Positions 1 through 11,365 are shown, counted from the first letter of the stretch. The stretch is DNA of 64,000 nt from an uncultured Pelagibacteraceae bacterium (GCA_902559565.1 CACEIH010000002.1:1-64000); one strand, 5' to 3'. Numbers and translations: made by a program. The notes: generated by a model from the sequence alone, not told the origin.

Positions 1-29
1 TACAAAGTGGTAAATTTGATTCATTTAAT

Positions 30-2120
30 ATGAATATAAAAAAACTTACTAATTCTATTGTAATATTTATTATTAATAGATTAATAGAAATTTTTGGTTT
101 GATAATCTCTATTTTTGGTATTCTGTTATTAATCTCATTAATTTCATATTCACCTTCAGACCCAAATTTCATATTTCCAGAAAATACTGAAATAAAAAAT
201 TTTTTAGGATTTAGAGGCAGTTATGTTTCAGATCTTTTTTTTCAGTCTGTTGGACTTATCGCTTACCTAATTCCAGTAACGTATATTTTTACAGGAATAA
301 ATATTTTTAGAAAAAAAGAATTTTTTTTATTAATCAGCAATAGTTTTTATATAGTTATTTATTCATTAATTGGTTCTTTATTTTTTTGTTTATTTTATAA
401 AAACGCTTTTGATCTTTATATTAACGGAAATGGTGGTTTTATCGGTACATTTTTAAGCCAAACCTTTTTAAAAAATATTTTAAATTATAACAACAACATA
501 TCTTATTTTCTAATTTTAATAATTATTATTTCAATATTTTTATTAAGTTTAAATTTTAGTTTTAAAGGTTTCACTTCATTCTTCAAAAAAATATTTAAAA
601 TGTTTTTTGGAGATACAAGTAAAAATTATACTAATAAAAATGAAATAATTAATGAATATATACCACAAGAAGAAATTAAAAATCTTATTCAAGATGATTT
701 ACCTTTTATCAAAACTGATACAAACCAGATATCTAATAAATCAAAATTTAAATTGCCCTCTTTAGATCTTTTAAAAAAACCTGAGAAAAAAGAAAAAAAT
801 AATCTAAATCAGAATGAAAATAACAACCCTGAATTTCTTGAAAAAATTCTTTTGGATTTTGGAGTAAATGGAAAAATTAAAAAGGTAAGTCATGGTCCTG
901 TTGTAACATTGAATGAATTTGAACCCGCAGCAGGTATTAAAGTTTCTAAAATTATAAATCTATCAGATGATATTGCTAGAAATACAAGTTCTGAGTCTGC
1001 TCGTATATCAACAGTTCCTGGAAGTAATACTATTGGTATAGAGTTACCAAACTCATATAGAGAAAATGTTTATTTAAGTGAAATTCTTGACTATCCAAGT
1101 TTTAAAAAAAAAGAAATAAAACTACCAATTGCTTTAGGAAAAAATATTTCTGGAACTCCAATTATAGGAGATTTAGCAACTATGCCACATTTATTAATAG
1201 CCGGTACAACAGGATCGGGTAAATCAGTATGTATTAATACAATTATATTATCTTTACTTTTCAGACATAGCCCAGAAAAATGTAAATTTATTTTAATAGA
1301 TCCAAAAATGTTAGAACTTTCAACTTATGAAGGGATACCACATCTACTTTGTCCTGTAATAACTGAAGCTAAAAAAGCTGCCTCTGTATTAGGTTGGGTC
1401 GTAAAAGAAATGGAGAGTAGATATAGACTTATGACTAAAGAGGGAGTTAGAAACATTGATGGATATAACTCTAAACACAAACTTCCAATGCCTTATATCG
1501 TTGTTGTAGTAGATGAAATGTCAGATTTGATGCTAGTCGCTGGAAAAGAAATAGAAAATTATATTCAAAAATTATCACAAATGGCAAGAGCTGCTGGAAT
1601 TCATATAATTATGGCTACGCAAAGACCTAGCGTTGACGTAATCACAGGAACAATTAAAGCGAATTTTCCAACTCGTATTTCATTTCAAGTAACATCTAAA
1701 ATAGATAGTAGAACTATTTTAGGAGAACAAGGAGCTGAACAATTATTAGGTAAAGGTGATATGTTATATATGTCGTCTGCAAACCGAATAGTAAGGATTC
1801 ATGCTCCATTTGTTTCTGATAATGAAATTGAGAAGATTAATAATTTTTTAAGAACACAGGCAGAACCTGATTATGTAGATGAAATACTAAATTTTGCAGA
1901 TGAAAAAGAAATGGTTGATAATTCAAAAAATCAAGGAGAAAAAGATGAACTTTATCAAACAGCTGTTGAAATTATCAAATCAGAGGGAAAAGCCTCTACA
2001 TCTTTTCTGCAGAGAAAATTACAAATTGGATATAATAGAGCTGCTAGGATAATTGATATGATGGAAGCCGATGGCATAGTAAGCAAAGCAAATCATGTTG
2101 GTAAACGTGATGTTTTATAA
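30..2120 (+). CDS. ftsK: DNA translocase FtsK
   Basis: N-terminal TM segments; Walker A 'AGTTGSGKSVCIN'; C-terminal gamma winged-helix 'SFLQRKLQIGYNRAARIIDMME'. Confidence 0.97.
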   Translation: MNIKKLTNSIVIFIINRLIEIFGLIISIFGILLLISLISYSPSDPNFIFPENTEIKNFLGFRGSYVSDLFFQSVGLIAYLIPVTYIFTGINIFRKKEFFLLISNSFYIVIYSLIGSLFFCLFYKNAFDLYINGNGGFIGTFLSQTFLKNILNYNNNISYFLILIIIISIFLLSLNFSFKGFTSFFKKIFKMFFGDTSKNYTNKNEIINEYIPQEEIKNLIQDDLPFIKTDTNQISNKSKFKLPSLDLLKKPEKKEKNNLNQNENNNPEFLEKILLDFGVNGKIKKVSHGPVVTLNEFEPAAGIKVSKIINLSDDIARNTSSESARISTVPGSNTIGIELPNSYRENVYLSEILDYPSFKKKEIKLPIALGKNISGTPIIGDLATMPHLLIAGTTGSGKSVCINTIILSLLFRHSPEKCKFILIDPKMLELSTYEGIPHLLCPVITEAKKAASVLGWVVKEMESRYRLMTKEGVRNIDGYNSKHKLPMPYIVVVVDEMSDLMLVAGKEIENYIQKLSQMARAAGIHIIMATQRPSVDVITGTIKANFPTRISFQVTSKIDSRTILGEQGAEQLLGKGDMLYMSSANRIVRIHAPFVSDNEIEKINNFLRTQAEPDYVDEILNFADEKEMVDNSKNQGEKDELYQTAVEIIKSEGKASTSFLQRKLQIGYNRAARIIDMMEADGIVSKANHVGKRDVL

Positions 2121-2668
2121 TGAAAAATTTTTATTTATTCATAATTTTTTCATTACTAACAACACAAACATTAGCTTCGACAAAAAAAAATATAATAGAA
2201 AATTTACAAAAAACTAAAAATATATCTTTCAAATTTGAACAAAATATTAATGGGAAAATAGAAAACGGTAATTGCATAATTAAATACCCAAAAAAAATTT
2301 TTTGTCAGTACAAATTAAAAAACAAAAAAATTCTTGTTTCAGACGGTAAGTTGTTAGCAATCAAAACAATAACTAGCTATTATCTTTATCCAATAAAAAA
2401 AACACCTTTGAATTTAATTTTAGATAAAGATTTTATATTAAATAAAATCAACTCATTAAATGATAGAATTGTTGATGATAAATTTATAAATTTTACATTT
2501 AAAGAAAATGATAATGAAATTAATCTATTTTTTGATAAAAACACTCATAACCTAATTGGATGGCAAACAATAGATATCTATCAAAATATTAGCATTACTT
2601 ATCTTTCATCTATTGTTAAGAATCAAAAATTAAAAGAAAATTTATTTACAATACCAAAGCAGAATTAA
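2120..2668 (+). CDS. lolA: Outer-membrane lipoprotein carrier protein LolA-like
   Basis: Signal peptide plus LolA-like fold motifs ('NISFKFEQNINGKIENGNCIIKYPKKIFCQY'); directly follows ftsK as in many Alphaproteobacteria. Confidence 0.85.
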   Translation: MKNFYLFIIFSLLTTQTLASTKKNIIENLQKTKNISFKFEQNINGKIENGNCIIKYPKKIFCQYKLKNKKILVSDGKLLAIKTITSYYLYPIKKTPLNLILDKDFILNKINSLNDRIVDDKFINFTFKENDNEINLFFDKNTHNLIGWQTIDIYQNISITYLSSIVKNQKLKENLFTIPKQN

Positions 2669-3168
2669 AATTTTATAGTTTCTGTTTTAAAAATCTTCAT
2701 TCCTCTTGCAATATAGTTTTTTAATGCATTTTTATGGTCTAAAGTACAAGTATGCACCCATACCCTTCTAGGTTCTTCTAAGAATGATTTTTTAATAGCT
2801 GTAGTTAAAAGAAACGAGCCAAGATTTTTATTTTGATATTCTTCTAATAAACCTAAATAAGCTATCTCGACTTCATTTTTATCGTTATGTGTTATTGTTT
2901 CAAAGAAACCAGCAAGATCATTATTTTTTTTTAAAATATAAGTTTTTACTTTTTTATCTGAAACATACTTTATCCATTGTTGGTCAGACCACACCAAACG
3001 ATCAACCCAATGATGTTTTTTTCCTATATTCTTATAGAAAAATTTATTTAATTGAAAATTGTCAGGCTCTAAAAGTTCAATGAAAAAATCTTGAAATTTT
3101 TTTTCTGAAGCATTTAACTGATTTAGAGAACTAATTTCTAAATAATTTCTTTCAACACTTTTACTCAC
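2665..3168 (-). CDS. GNAT family N-acetyltransferase
   Basis: 'IAYLGLLEEYQNKNLGSFLLTTAIKKSF' acetyl-CoA binding motif. Confidence 0.8.
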   Translation of the reverse strand: MSKSVERNYLEISSLNQLNASEKKFQDFFIELLEPDNFQLNKFFYKNIGKKHHWVDRLVWSDQQWIKYVSDKKVKTYILKKNNDLAGFFETITHNDKNEVEIAYLGLLEEYQNKNLGSFLLTTAIKKSFLEEPRRVWVHTCTLDHKNALKNYIARGMKIFKTETIKF

Positions 3169-3530
3169 ACAACCATCTTACCAACTTTTTCTCCACCAAA
3201 TAAATGAAAATGTAAGTGAGGCACTTCTTGCCCACCATTTTCACTAATATTAGCTAAAGCTCTGTAACCTTTGCCATTATCTACTGATATACCAAGTTTT
3301 TTTGCAACTATGCTTATACCTTTTATTAATCCAACTATCTCCTCAGAGGACGCTTTCTCGCTAAAATCATCCAAATCTATATATTTACCTTTTGGTATGA
3401 CTAGTGCATGAATTTTTTTTTGAGGATTAATATCATAAAATGACAATACATAATCATCCTCATAAATTTTTTTACAAGGAATTTCTCCTCTTAATATTTT
3501 TGCAAAAATATTATTTTCATCGTAACTCAT
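3165..3530 (-). CDS. HIT (histidine triad) family protein
   Basis: 'VPHLHFHLFGG' histidine triad; 'NIFAKILRGEIPCKKIYEDD'. Confidence 0.95.
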   Translation of the reverse strand: MSYDENNIFAKILRGEIPCKKIYEDDYVLSFYDINPQKKIHALVIPKGKYIDLDDFSEKASSEEIVGLIKGISIVAKKLGISVDNGKGYRALANISENGGQEVPHLHFHLFGGEKVGKMVV

Positions 3531-3796
3531 TTTTTTCTCTTATCTAACTCAACCATTACATCTTCAACCTTAATATTATTTGCCTCGAGATACATAATTA
3601 GATGATAAAAAACATCTGCGGCTTCATGAATTTTATTTGTATCTTTATCTACAGCATCTATTAATTCATTTATTTCCTCTAGAACTTTTGCTTTGCTTAA
3701 AGACTTATTGCTAAGTAATTCATTTGTATAAGAGCCTTCTTTGGGATTACTTTTTCTCTCTCTAGCTAATTTTATCAAATTATCAAAAACGTTCAT
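3527..3796 (-). CDS. hisE: Phosphoribosyl-ATP pyrophosphatase
   Basis: 'GSYTNELL...KVLEEINELIDAV....EAADVFYHLIMYLE' HisE motifs; in his cluster. Confidence 0.93.
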   Translation of the reverse strand: MNVFDNLIKLARERKSNPKEGSYTNELLSNKSLSKAKVLEEINELIDAVDKDTNKIHEAADVFYHLIMYLEANNIKVEDVMVELDKRKK

Positions 3797-3798
3797 GG

Positions 3799-4800
3799 TT
3801 ATTTATCTTTCAACAAGATTTCCTCAAGTTTTTCTTCTGTATTCGCCATTGCCATATAGTCTGTAAAAACAGTCATGCCTTCAGCTAGATGTTTGTGTTT
3901 TGCTTTTTGGTTTGCATTAGAATAAATACCAAATTTAAAATAACACTTATTTCTGTAATCTCCCTTATGTTTTTTTTTACCCCAGTTAGTAGGTCCCTCA
4001 TAATCATAAGCAAGTTTTCCATCTATCCAAACTTTTAATTTACCATCCGACTTTTTAGAATTTTTAAAATTAATTCTAACATTAGTCCATGTATCTGTTC
4101 CAAAATTTTCATTAATTTTAAATTCTTTAAGAACTCTTCTTTTTTCCATACTACTAGGTTTCCATTCATTATTATTTTTAAAACTTGAAAACTCATGTTT
4201 GAAAACTAGTTTTGCTCCTATAATACTCATCATCCAAGTAATTTTATGTCCTTTTGGGTGGCATTGTCCGACGTGAAATTGCCTAATTGGATTTTTTGGA
4301 AATAGTATATTGTGAGCTGGCATCATGGCATAGTTAATCCATTTTTCCGTCCCCTCAGTAAATGTCCACTTAGTACTTTTTGATGCAAGTTCAGTACGAA
4401 CACTTCCATAGCCATGCGTGCAATCATTTTGTCCATAACGATTTAAACATTTAGAATAATCAGTTGTAAATGAATAAAATACTTTACCATTGTAAGCAAA
4501 GTCTTCGGCACCAATGACTTGTGCCATCGCACCATCACTAATTTTAGTTTTCATTGAAACCTGATTTGGATAGCCTGGAAAAAAAACCTTTCCTGGTTTT
4601 AATTCTACGTCTTTACCAATTACTAATTTATGAATATTTGTATATCTCTCAAGATCACTTACTTTATGATAAGTTTTAGCCCATTCTTTATGAAGATTTG
4701 CTGCAGTTTGATACCAGGTTTCATCGGCAAATAATGGATTAAAAATAAAAAAAGTTATTAATAAGTATAGTAATTTGAATTTGGTATTAATCATAATCAA
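3799..4800 (-). CDS. Secreted polysaccharide-lyase-like (concanavalin-fold) protein
   Basis: Signal peptide; 'VRTELAS', 'FHVGQCHPKGHKITWMM', 'DGKLKVWIDGKLAYDYEGPTNWG...CYFKFGIYSN' resemble heparin-lyase/glucuronan-lyase-like families. Confidence 0.6.
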   Translation of the reverse strand: MIMINTKFKLLYLLITFFIFNPLFADETWYQTAANLHKEWAKTYHKVSDLERYTNIHKLVIGKDVELKPGKVFFPGYPNQVSMKTKISDGAMAQVIGAEDFAYNGKVFYSFTTDYSKCLNRYGQNDCTHGYGSVRTELASKSTKWTFTEGTEKWINYAMMPAHNILFPKNPIRQFHVGQCHPKGHKITWMMSIIGAKLVFKHEFSSFKNNNEWKPSSMEKRRVLKEFKINENFGTDTWTNVRINFKNSKKSDGKLKVWIDGKLAYDYEGPTNWGKKKHKGDYRNKCYFKFGIYSNANQKAKHKHLAEGMTVFTDYMAMANTEEKLEEILLKDK

Positions 4801-4803
4801 AAA

Positions 4804-5559
4804 TTAAATCCTAACAGGTATTCCTTTTGAGTCCAAATATTCTTTAGCTTCTTTTAATGAATGTTTCCCATAATGAAATATAGATGCAGCTAAAACTGCA
4901 CTAGCTTTTCCTAATTTAATTCCATCAACCAAATGATCTAAGTTACCTACGCCTCCAGATGCTATAACTGGAATATTTACTTTTGATGAAATTTTTGACA
5001 TTAAATCAATATCGTAGCCCACTTGTGTTCCATCTCTATCCATAGATGTTACTAATAACTCTCCAGCACCATTTTCTTCCATTTGTTTTGCATACTCCAA
5101 TGCATCAATGCCACTATTATTTCTTCCTCCGTGAGTAAATACTTCCCACTTTTCTCCACTTTTTTTTGCATCGATTGCAACAACAATACACTGAGATCCA
5201 AATTTTTTTGAACTATCAATAACTACTTTTGAATTTTCAACCGCAGCAGTATTAATTGAAACTTTGTCTGCCCCACAATTAAGTAATTTATTTATGTCCT
5301 CTACACTTCTAATCCCACCACCTACTGTTAAAGGAACAAAGCATTTCTTTGAAGTTTTCTCTACAACATCGTAAATGATATCTCTATTTTCATTAGATGC
5401 AGTGATATCTAAGAAACATATTTCATCTGCTCCACCATCGCTATAGATTTTAGCTTGCTCCACAGGATCTCCCGCATCTTTTAGATCAACAAAGTTTATG
5501 CCTTTTACAACGCGACCATTCTTGACATCTAGGCATGGAATAATTCTATTTTTAAGCAT
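4804..5559 (-). CDS. hisF: Imidazole glycerol phosphate synthase subunit HisF
   Basis: '[23 protein letters not shown]', '[14 protein letters not shown]', '[13 protein letters not shown]'. Confidence 0.98.
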   Translation of the reverse strand: MLKNRIIPCLDVKNGRVVKGINFVDLKDAGDPVEQAKIYSDGGADEICFLDITASNENRDIIYDVVEKTSKKCFVPLTVGGGIRSVEDINKLLNCGADKVSINTAAVENSKVVIDSSKKFGSQCIVVAIDAKKSGEKWEVFTHGGRNNSGIDALEYAKQMEENGAGELLVTSMDRDGTQVGYDIDLMSKISSKVNIPVIASGGVGNLDHLVDGIKLGKASAVLAASIFHYGKHSLKEAKEYLDSKGIPVRI

Positions 5560-6268
5560 CTTCTTTTACTAGTTCCTCTAATTTGATATCACCATCATAG
5601 ATAGCTTTGCCAACTATTATACCTTCAATATTTTTTAAATTCTTTGCTTTTTTAATGTCATCTATTGATGAAACTCCACCGGATATAATCACAGGGCAAT
5701 TTGATACTTCCGCAATTTTTGAAGTTTCTTCAAAATTTGGACTTTGCTTCATACCATCCCTATTAATATCGGTATAAATTAATCTACTAACACCGTAATC
5801 GTTAACCTCTTTTAAATAATCTAAAGTTAATTGATTAGAGTTTTCTTTCCATCCTGACACAGACAAATATCCATCTTTAGCATCTAAACCTAAAGCAATT
5901 TTATTTGAAAATTTTTCACACGATTTTTTTAAAAAATTTTTATCTTTTATTGCTGCACTTCCTAAAATAACTTTCTCAACACCAGCATCGATATATTTTT
6001 GAATACTATCAGGATTTCTAATACCACCACCTACTTCAACCTTTAAATTAAATTTATTAACTATATCCTGAATAATATCTAAATTTACTGTTTCACCAGT
6101 TAAAGCACCATCTAAATCAACTATATGTAAATTTTTAAATCCATGATCCTTATATTTTCCTGCTTGTTCAACAGGAGACATTTCATATTCGGTTTTATTG
6201 TCAAAATCCCCTTTGATTAGTCTTACGCATTTTTTATCTTTAATATCTATGGCTGGAAATATTTTCAT
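5552..6268 (-). CDS. hisA: Phosphoribosylformimino-5-aminoimidazole carboxamide ribotide isomerase
   Basis: '[22 protein letters not shown]', '[14 protein letters not shown]', '[15 protein letters not shown]'. Confidence 0.98.
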   Translation of the reverse strand: MKIFPAIDIKDKKCVRLIKGDFDNKTEYEMSPVEQAGKYKDHGFKNLHIVDLDGALTGETVNLDIIQDIVNKFNLKVEVGGGIRNPDSIQKYIDAGVEKVILGSAAIKDKNFLKKSCEKFSNKIALGLDAKDGYLSVSGWKENSNQLTLDYLKEVNDYGVSRLIYTDINRDGMKQSPNFEETSKIAEVSNCPVIISGGVSSIDDIKKAKNLKNIEGIIVGKAIYDGDIKLEELVKEDA

Positions 6269-6895
6269 TTACAAATTTATAAAATTATTAATTATTTTGA
6301 GACCAATCTTATCACTCTTTTCAGGGTGAAATTGAGTTCCAAAAATATTTTCTTTTTCAATAGAACAAACAATATTTGATGAATAATCTGTTGTTGCTGA
6401 AATTACATTTTTGTCATTCGGTACAAATTCATAACTGTGCACGAAGTACATGTGTGAATTATTTTCTATGTTTTGAAAAATCTTACTATCCTTAACTATA
6501 TTAATCTGGTTCCAACCAATGTGAGGAAGTTTAAATTTTCCATTTTGGTTATCAATTTTCGAGACCTTTCCTGAAATCCAACCTAAACCCTTTGTTTCAG
6601 TTTCTTCATAGCCAATATCTGCAAACATTTGTAAACCTACGCAAATTCCGAGAAGAGGTTTTTTCTTAATTATCGCAAATTCATCAAGAGTATCTGTTAG
6701 ACCATTAATCTTTTTTAAAGCATCTACACAACTTTTAAATGAGCCCTGCCCTGGCAAAACTACTTTATCGCTTGATTTAATTTTATCTAAGTCTGAAGTT
6801 ACTTCAATATTAACTTTATCTTGGGCAACTTCTTTAAAAGAGTTTATCACCGAGCTTATATTGCCCGAATTATAATCAACAATTGTAACGTTCAT
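6269..6895 (-). CDS. hisH: Imidazole glycerol phosphate synthase subunit HisH
   Basis: Glutamine amidotransferase 'PLLGICVGLQMFAD', 'GTQFHPEKS'. Confidence 0.97.
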   Translation of the reverse strand: MNVTIVDYNSGNISSVINSFKEVAQDKVNIEVTSDLDKIKSSDKVVLPGQGSFKSCVDALKKINGLTDTLDEFAIIKKKPLLGICVGLQMFADIGYEETETKGLGWISGKVSKIDNQNGKFKLPHIGWNQINIVKDSKIFQNIENNSHMYFVHSYEFVPNDKNVISATTDYSSNIVCSIEKENIFGTQFHPEKSDKIGLKIINNFINL

Positions 6896-6900
6896 TAAAC

Positions 6901-7491
6901 TTATAAAGAACCTTTTGTAGAAGGAATTGATTTCTTATTCCTTGGGTCCATTTCTAATGCGGTTCTTAAAGATCTTGCTAATCCTTTAAAACAAGATTCA
7001 ATAATGTGGTGACTATTATCACCGTAAATATTTTCAACATGTAAAGTAATTCCAGCCGCTTGTGAAAATGCTTGAAACCATTCTTTAAATAACTCTGTAT
7101 CCATTTCACCAAGCTTTTCCACCTTAAGTTTAACTTTCCAAATTAAATAAGGTCTATTTGATACATCAATCGCTACTCTAGTTAATGTTTCATCCATAGG
7201 AATCATTGCATGTGCATATCTTCTAATTCCAACAAATTTTTTAGATGCCTTCTTAAGAGCCTCACCAATAGCAATTCCCGTATCTTCTGTTGTATGATGA
7301 AGATCTATGTGTGTATCGCCTTTAGCTTTAATATCCATATCTATTGATGAATGCTTTGAAAGTTGTTCAAGCATGTGATTCAAAAATCCTATACCAGTAT
7401 CAATCTTATATTTTCCCTTACCATCAATATTAAGATCGACGCTGATGCTTGTCTCTTTAGTTTTTCTACTAATTTTGCCTTTACGCTTCAT
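6901..7491 (-). CDS. hisB: Imidazoleglycerol-phosphate dehydratase
   Basis: '[16 protein letters not shown]', '[16 protein letters not shown]', '[16 protein letters not shown]'. Confidence 0.98.
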   Translation of the reverse strand: MKRKGKISRKTKETSISVDLNIDGKGKYKIDTGIGFLNHMLEQLSKHSSIDMDIKAKGDTHIDLHHTTEDTGIAIGEALKKASKKFVGIRRYAHAMIPMDETLTRVAIDVSNRPYLIWKVKLKVEKLGEMDTELFKEWFQAFSQAAGITLHVENIYGDNSHHIIESCFKGLARSLRTALEMDPRNKKSIPSTKGSL

Positions 7492-7547
7492 AATTAAAAA
7501 CAGGTATACATATATTATTCAATTATGGCAATAATACTAAACCTAGC

Positions 7548-7576
7548 CTTGAAGTATTGAAATTAGTATCCATTTA
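7548..7576 (+). promoter_or_regulatory. Putative heat-shock (RpoH-type) promoter for hslVU
   Basis: CTTGAAg - 13 nt - ATCCATTT vs E. coli sigma-32 consensus CTTGAAA-N13/14-CCCCATNT; directly upstream of hslV ATG at 7583. Confidence 0.4.
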
Positions 7577-7582
7577 TAAGCT

Positions 7583-8098
7583 ATGACAACAATTGTGCTT
7601 GTAAGAAAAAACAATGAAGTAGTAGTTGCTGGCGATGGCCAAGTAAGTATGGGCAATACCGTTGTAAAAAGCACTGCTTCAAAAGTAAGAAAAATTGAAA
7701 AGAGAGGTGTGGTAGCTGGATTCGCTGGATCAACAGCTGATGCACTTACTTTATTCGAACGACTAGAAGCTAAATTAGAAAAGCATGCGGGTAATTTATC
7801 TAGAGCTGCTGTTGAATTAGCTAAAGACTGGAGAACAGATAAATATTTAAGAAGATTAGAGGCCTTAATGGCTGTAGGCGATAAAGAAAATAGTTACATA
7901 ATTTCCGGAACTGGGGATGTTTTAGAGCCAGAAGGTGATGTAATCGGTATTGGCTCGGGTGGTAACTATGCTTTAGCTGCTGGAAAAGTTTTAATGGGAA
8001 CTGACATAAATGCTGAACAACTCGCAAAAAAAGCAATTGAAGTAGCAGCAGAAATATGTGTTTTCACAAATAATAATGTTAAAATTGAAAAAATATAA
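7583..8098 (+). CDS. hslV: ATP-dependent protease subunit HslV
   Basis: '[28 protein letters not shown]' active-site Thr N-terminus; followed by hslU. Confidence 0.98.
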   Translation: MTTIVLVRKNNEVVVAGDGQVSMGNTVVKSTASKVRKIEKRGVVAGFAGSTADALTLFERLEAKLEKHAGNLSRAAVELAKDWRTDKYLRRLEALMAVGDKENSYIISGTGDVLEPEGDVIGIGSGGNYALAAGKVLMGTDINAEQLAKKAIEVAAEICVFTNNNVKIEKI

Positions 8099-9471
8099 TG
8101 GATAAATCAAACGTTACTCAATTACACCCTAAAGATAAAGATTCATCAAAGGAAGAATTTTTAGGAAGTTCATTATCACCTAGGGAAATAGTCTCAGAAT
8201 TAGATAGATTTGTAGTTGGCCAAAATAAAGCGAAAAGAGCTGTTGCTGTTGCATTAAGAAATAGATGGAGAAGACAGGCACTTAAAGGCGAAATGAAAAA
8301 TGAGGTTTTGCCAAAAAATATTTTAATGATCGGACCCACTGGTGTTGGTAAAACAGAAATATCTAGAAGGTTATCGAAATTAGCAGAAGCTCCATTTGTA
8401 AAAGTTGAAGCAACTAGATTTACAGAAGTAGGTTACGTTGGGAGAGACGTAGAACAGATAGTGAGGGATTTAGTTGAAATTGCTATCGCAATGGAAAAAG
8501 TCAAAAAAAGAAAAGAAGTCAAAGCTAAAGCACAAAAACTTGCTGAAGAAAAAGTTTTAGATGCATTGGTAGGAAAAAAAGCAAGTGCTGCAACCAGAGA
8601 AAGTTTTAGACAAAGATTAAGAAATGGAGATTTAGATAATAATGAAATTGAAATTGCGGTAAGCGATACTGGTGGAAATAGTACATCATTTGAAATACCA
8701 GGAATGCCAGGAGCTAATGTCGGTATGATTAATATTGGTGAAATGCTTGGAAAATCTATGGGTACTAAAGAAAAAAAGAAAAAGATGACCGTTAAAGAAT
8801 CTCATGAAATTTTACTTAATGATGAATCGGATAAACTTATTGAGCAAGATAAAATTGTTAAAGCTGCAAAAATCTCTACTGAAAATAATGGTATTGTTTT
8901 TTTAGATGAGATAGATAAAATTTCAGGAAGAACAGATAGAGTTGGTGGTGACGTTTCAAGAGAAGGTGTGCAAAGAGATTTATTACCTTTGATAGAAGGA
9001 ACGACTGTAAATACAAAATATGGACCAATCAAAACAGACCATATTTTATTTATTGCCTCTGGAGCATTTCAGTTAGCTAAGCCATCCGATCTATTACCTG
9101 AACTACAAGGAAGATTGCCTATAAGAGTTGAATTAGAAGCATTAACTAGTGAAGATTTTAAAAGAATTTTAAAAGAACCAGATTATAGTTTAATCAAACA
9201 ATACATTGCACTTTTAAAAACAGAAAATGTTGAATTGGAATTCTCCGAAGATGGAATTGATGCGATAGCAAATATAGCCTCTGAAGTAAATTCAACAGTA
9301 GAAAATATTGGTGCAAGAAGATTACATACTATTATTGAAAAAATTTTAGATGAAATTAGTTTTACTGCTACAGATAGAGCTGGAGAAAAAATAATAATCG
9401 ATAAAAATTATATTACAAAAAATTTAGATAATTTAGTTAAAGATACAGACTTGTCAAAATTCATTTTATAA
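8098..9471 (+). CDS. hslU: ATP-dependent protease ATPase subunit HslU
   Basis: '[33 protein letters not shown]', '[14 protein letters not shown]'. Confidence 0.98.
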   Translation: MDKSNVTQLHPKDKDSSKEEFLGSSLSPREIVSELDRFVVGQNKAKRAVAVALRNRWRRQALKGEMKNEVLPKNILMIGPTGVGKTEISRRLSKLAEAPFVKVEATRFTEVGYVGRDVEQIVRDLVEIAIAMEKVKKRKEVKAKAQKLAEEKVLDALVGKKASAATRESFRQRLRNGDLDNNEIEIAVSDTGGNSTSFEIPGMPGANVGMINIGEMLGKSMGTKEKKKKMTVKESHEILLNDESDKLIEQDKIVKAAKISTENNGIVFLDEIDKISGRTDRVGGDVSREGVQRDLLPLIEGTTVNTKYGPIKTDHILFIASGAFQLAKPSDLLPELQGRLPIRVELEALTSEDFKRILKEPDYSLIKQYIALLKTENVELEFSEDGIDAIANIASEVNSTVENIGARRLHTIIEKILDEISFTATDRAGEKIIIDKNYITKNLDNLVKDTDLSKFIL

Positions 9472-9879
9472 CTTTTTTTTTAAATTAATATAAAAAGCTC
9501 CACTTCCACCATCCTCAATAGATGCCTCTTGTATACTATTTATCATACTCATTAATTCGTTATCATTTTTTATATATTCAGGAATAGAATATTTTAAAAT
9601 TCCTAAATCTTTTGACACATAAGGGTCTTTATCATTTTCTGAGTGCAGTCCTTTCCCAGTAACAATAATCAATCTACTTATATTTTTATTATAAGAATTA
9701 TAGATTAAATCGTTAATTTTTTTGTTTGCATCATCTAATGAATAACCATGAAAATCAAAACTGATTATTTTTTTTTTATTTTTTTTTGTTAAGCTAGAGT
9801 CTTTATCTGGTAAATTTTCATTTTTTGATAAAAAATTTTCCCAATCTTTTTTATCTTTATCTGAAATTTTACTATTCAA
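9466..9879 (-). CDS. Smr-domain protein
   Basis: '[19 protein letters not shown].....[13 protein letters not shown]' Smr/MutS2 C-terminal motif. Confidence 0.85.
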   Translation of the reverse strand: MNSKISDKDKKDWENFLSKNENLPDKDSSLTKKNKKKIISFDFHGYSLDDANKKINDLIYNSYNKNISRLIIVTGKGLHSENDKDPYVSKDLGILKYSIPEYIKNDNELMSMINSIQEASIEDGGSGAFYINLKKKL

Positions 9880-10476
9880 TTATGTTAAAATATCCACTAA
9901 TTGCCAATTTGGATTATTTGATTTGGTATCTCTAGAAAATACCCATGTATCATAAATTTTCTTAATTTTATCTGGGTTTCCTGAAACTATTTTTTTTTCT
10001 TTGTCTTTGATGCAAGTTATTACCTCAGCGACAAAATCAACAGTTACTTTTAAAATACTATTAATCTTTTTATGTTCTTTAATATTTGCTGAATTTACTC
10101 CTATGAATGTAATTTCAGCATAATGGCCTCTCTCACCTCTTTCTTTAAGCGCTTGATTAAATTGGTCTTGAACTTTCTTGCTTAAAAGTGGTTTGCTTTT
10201 TATAAGTTTATTATCATCATCACTAAAATCAGTTACAATCGTTTCATAAGCAATTTTTGCTCCTTTTAAAAACTCATCTTGTGCCTCTTTATCAAAAATA
10301 TCTTTTTGATCAGAATTAATTTTTGGTTCAATATTTTTTAATATTTCTTGAAACTGTGGTGTGGGTTTACCTTCAAAACCTGTTCTTTTTCCCAATACAC
10401 CTCTTAATCTTAAAAAAATAAAACCTACAATCATTGCAAGTAATATTATGTCGATGTATTCAAAGCTATAATTCAT
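9880..10476 (-). CDS. Tim44/TimA-like domain protein
   Basis: N-terminal TM; 'EFLKGAKIAYETIVTDFSDDDNKLIKSKPLLSKKVQDQFNQAL' and 'DTWVFSRDTKSNNPNWQLVDI' typical of alphaproteobacterial Tim44-like proteins. Confidence 0.85.
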   Translation of the reverse strand: MNYSFEYIDIILLAMIVGFIFLRLRGVLGKRTGFEGKPTPQFQEILKNIEPKINSDQKDIFDKEAQDEFLKGAKIAYETIVTDFSDDDNKLIKSKPLLSKKVQDQFNQALKERGERGHYAEITFIGVNSANIKEHKKINSILKVTVDFVAEVITCIKDKEKKIVSGNPDKIKKIYDTWVFSRDTKSNNPNWQLVDILT

Positions 10477-10533
10477 AATTATAATTTAATTACTATGTTG
10501 ATTAATTTCAACTAGCAATTACATTAAAGACAA

Positions 10534-10959
10534 ATGAACACAGTTTTATTAACCATTATTTTAGTACCAATAATTGAAATTTATCTATTCATAAAAATAG
10601 GCTCACAAATAGGAGCATTTAATACAATTTCCCTCATATTTATCACAGCCATTATAGGGGTGATCTATGCAAGATACGAAGGACTAAATACCTTGAAATC
10701 AGGAATCTCAGGAATGATTAAAAACGAAGTACCAGCATATGAAATTATATCTGGTGCAGCGATAGCATTCGCAGCAATACTTTTAATATTACCTGGTTTT
10801 GCAACTGATACCATTGGATTTTTAATAATATTTCCATTAACAAGAAAAATAATTTTTGGAAGATTATTAAAAAAATTTAAAAATGAGACATCAAATAAAA
10901 AACCTTATATAGATGGAGAATATGAGGACATAAAAGAAGATGACGACCGAAAATTTTAA
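10534..10959 (+). CDS. fxsA: FxsA family membrane protein
   Basis: 'VPIIEIYLFIKIGSQIGAFNTISLIFITAIIGVIYARYEG' FxsA motif. Confidence 0.85.
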   Translation: MNTVLLTIILVPIIEIYLFIKIGSQIGAFNTISLIFITAIIGVIYARYEGLNTLKSGISGMIKNEVPAYEIISGAAIAFAAILLILPGFATDTIGFLIIFPLTRKIIFGRLLKKFKNETSNKKPYIDGEYEDIKEDDDRKF

Positions 10960-11365
10960 AATTCTAGGAAAATATATTAAGGACATGTCGAGTGAAACTC
11001 CAAATGTCGAAACTTTTTTATTTGTTAAAGAAAATATATCTAAGTATCAGCTTAGCATAGATATTACTTCAAAGCCCCTTAAAGATAAAATTGTTGAAGT
11101 CATAACTACACTTAAATTTCAAGACAAGGACAATAATGAAAAGAAATCATATTTTGAGATAATTTTTGCTACAGTTATAAAAGTTACTGACGATATAAAG
11201 GATAAGAAAATAATAGAAAAAATAATACTTTGTGATGTTCAAAAAGAAATTTATCCTAACCTTGAAACTTCATTATTAAATCTTCTTCATAATTCTGGTT
11301 ACCCGGGAATTAAATTCGAAAAAAAAATTGATTTTGAAAAACTATATAGTCAAAAATTTAATTAA
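10940..11365 (+). CDS. secB: Protein-export chaperone SecB
   Basis: 'KYIKDMSSETPNVE' and 'YPNLETSLLNLLHNSGYPGIKFEKKIDFEKLY'; beside dnaQ as in other Alphaproteobacteria. Confidence 0.9.
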   Translation: MTTENFKILGKYIKDMSSETPNVETFLFVKENISKYQLSIDITSKPLKDKIVEVITTLKFQDKDNNEKKSYFEIIFATVIKVTDDIKDKKIIEKIILCDVQKEIYPNLETSLLNLLHNSGYPGIKFEKKIDFEKLYSQKFN

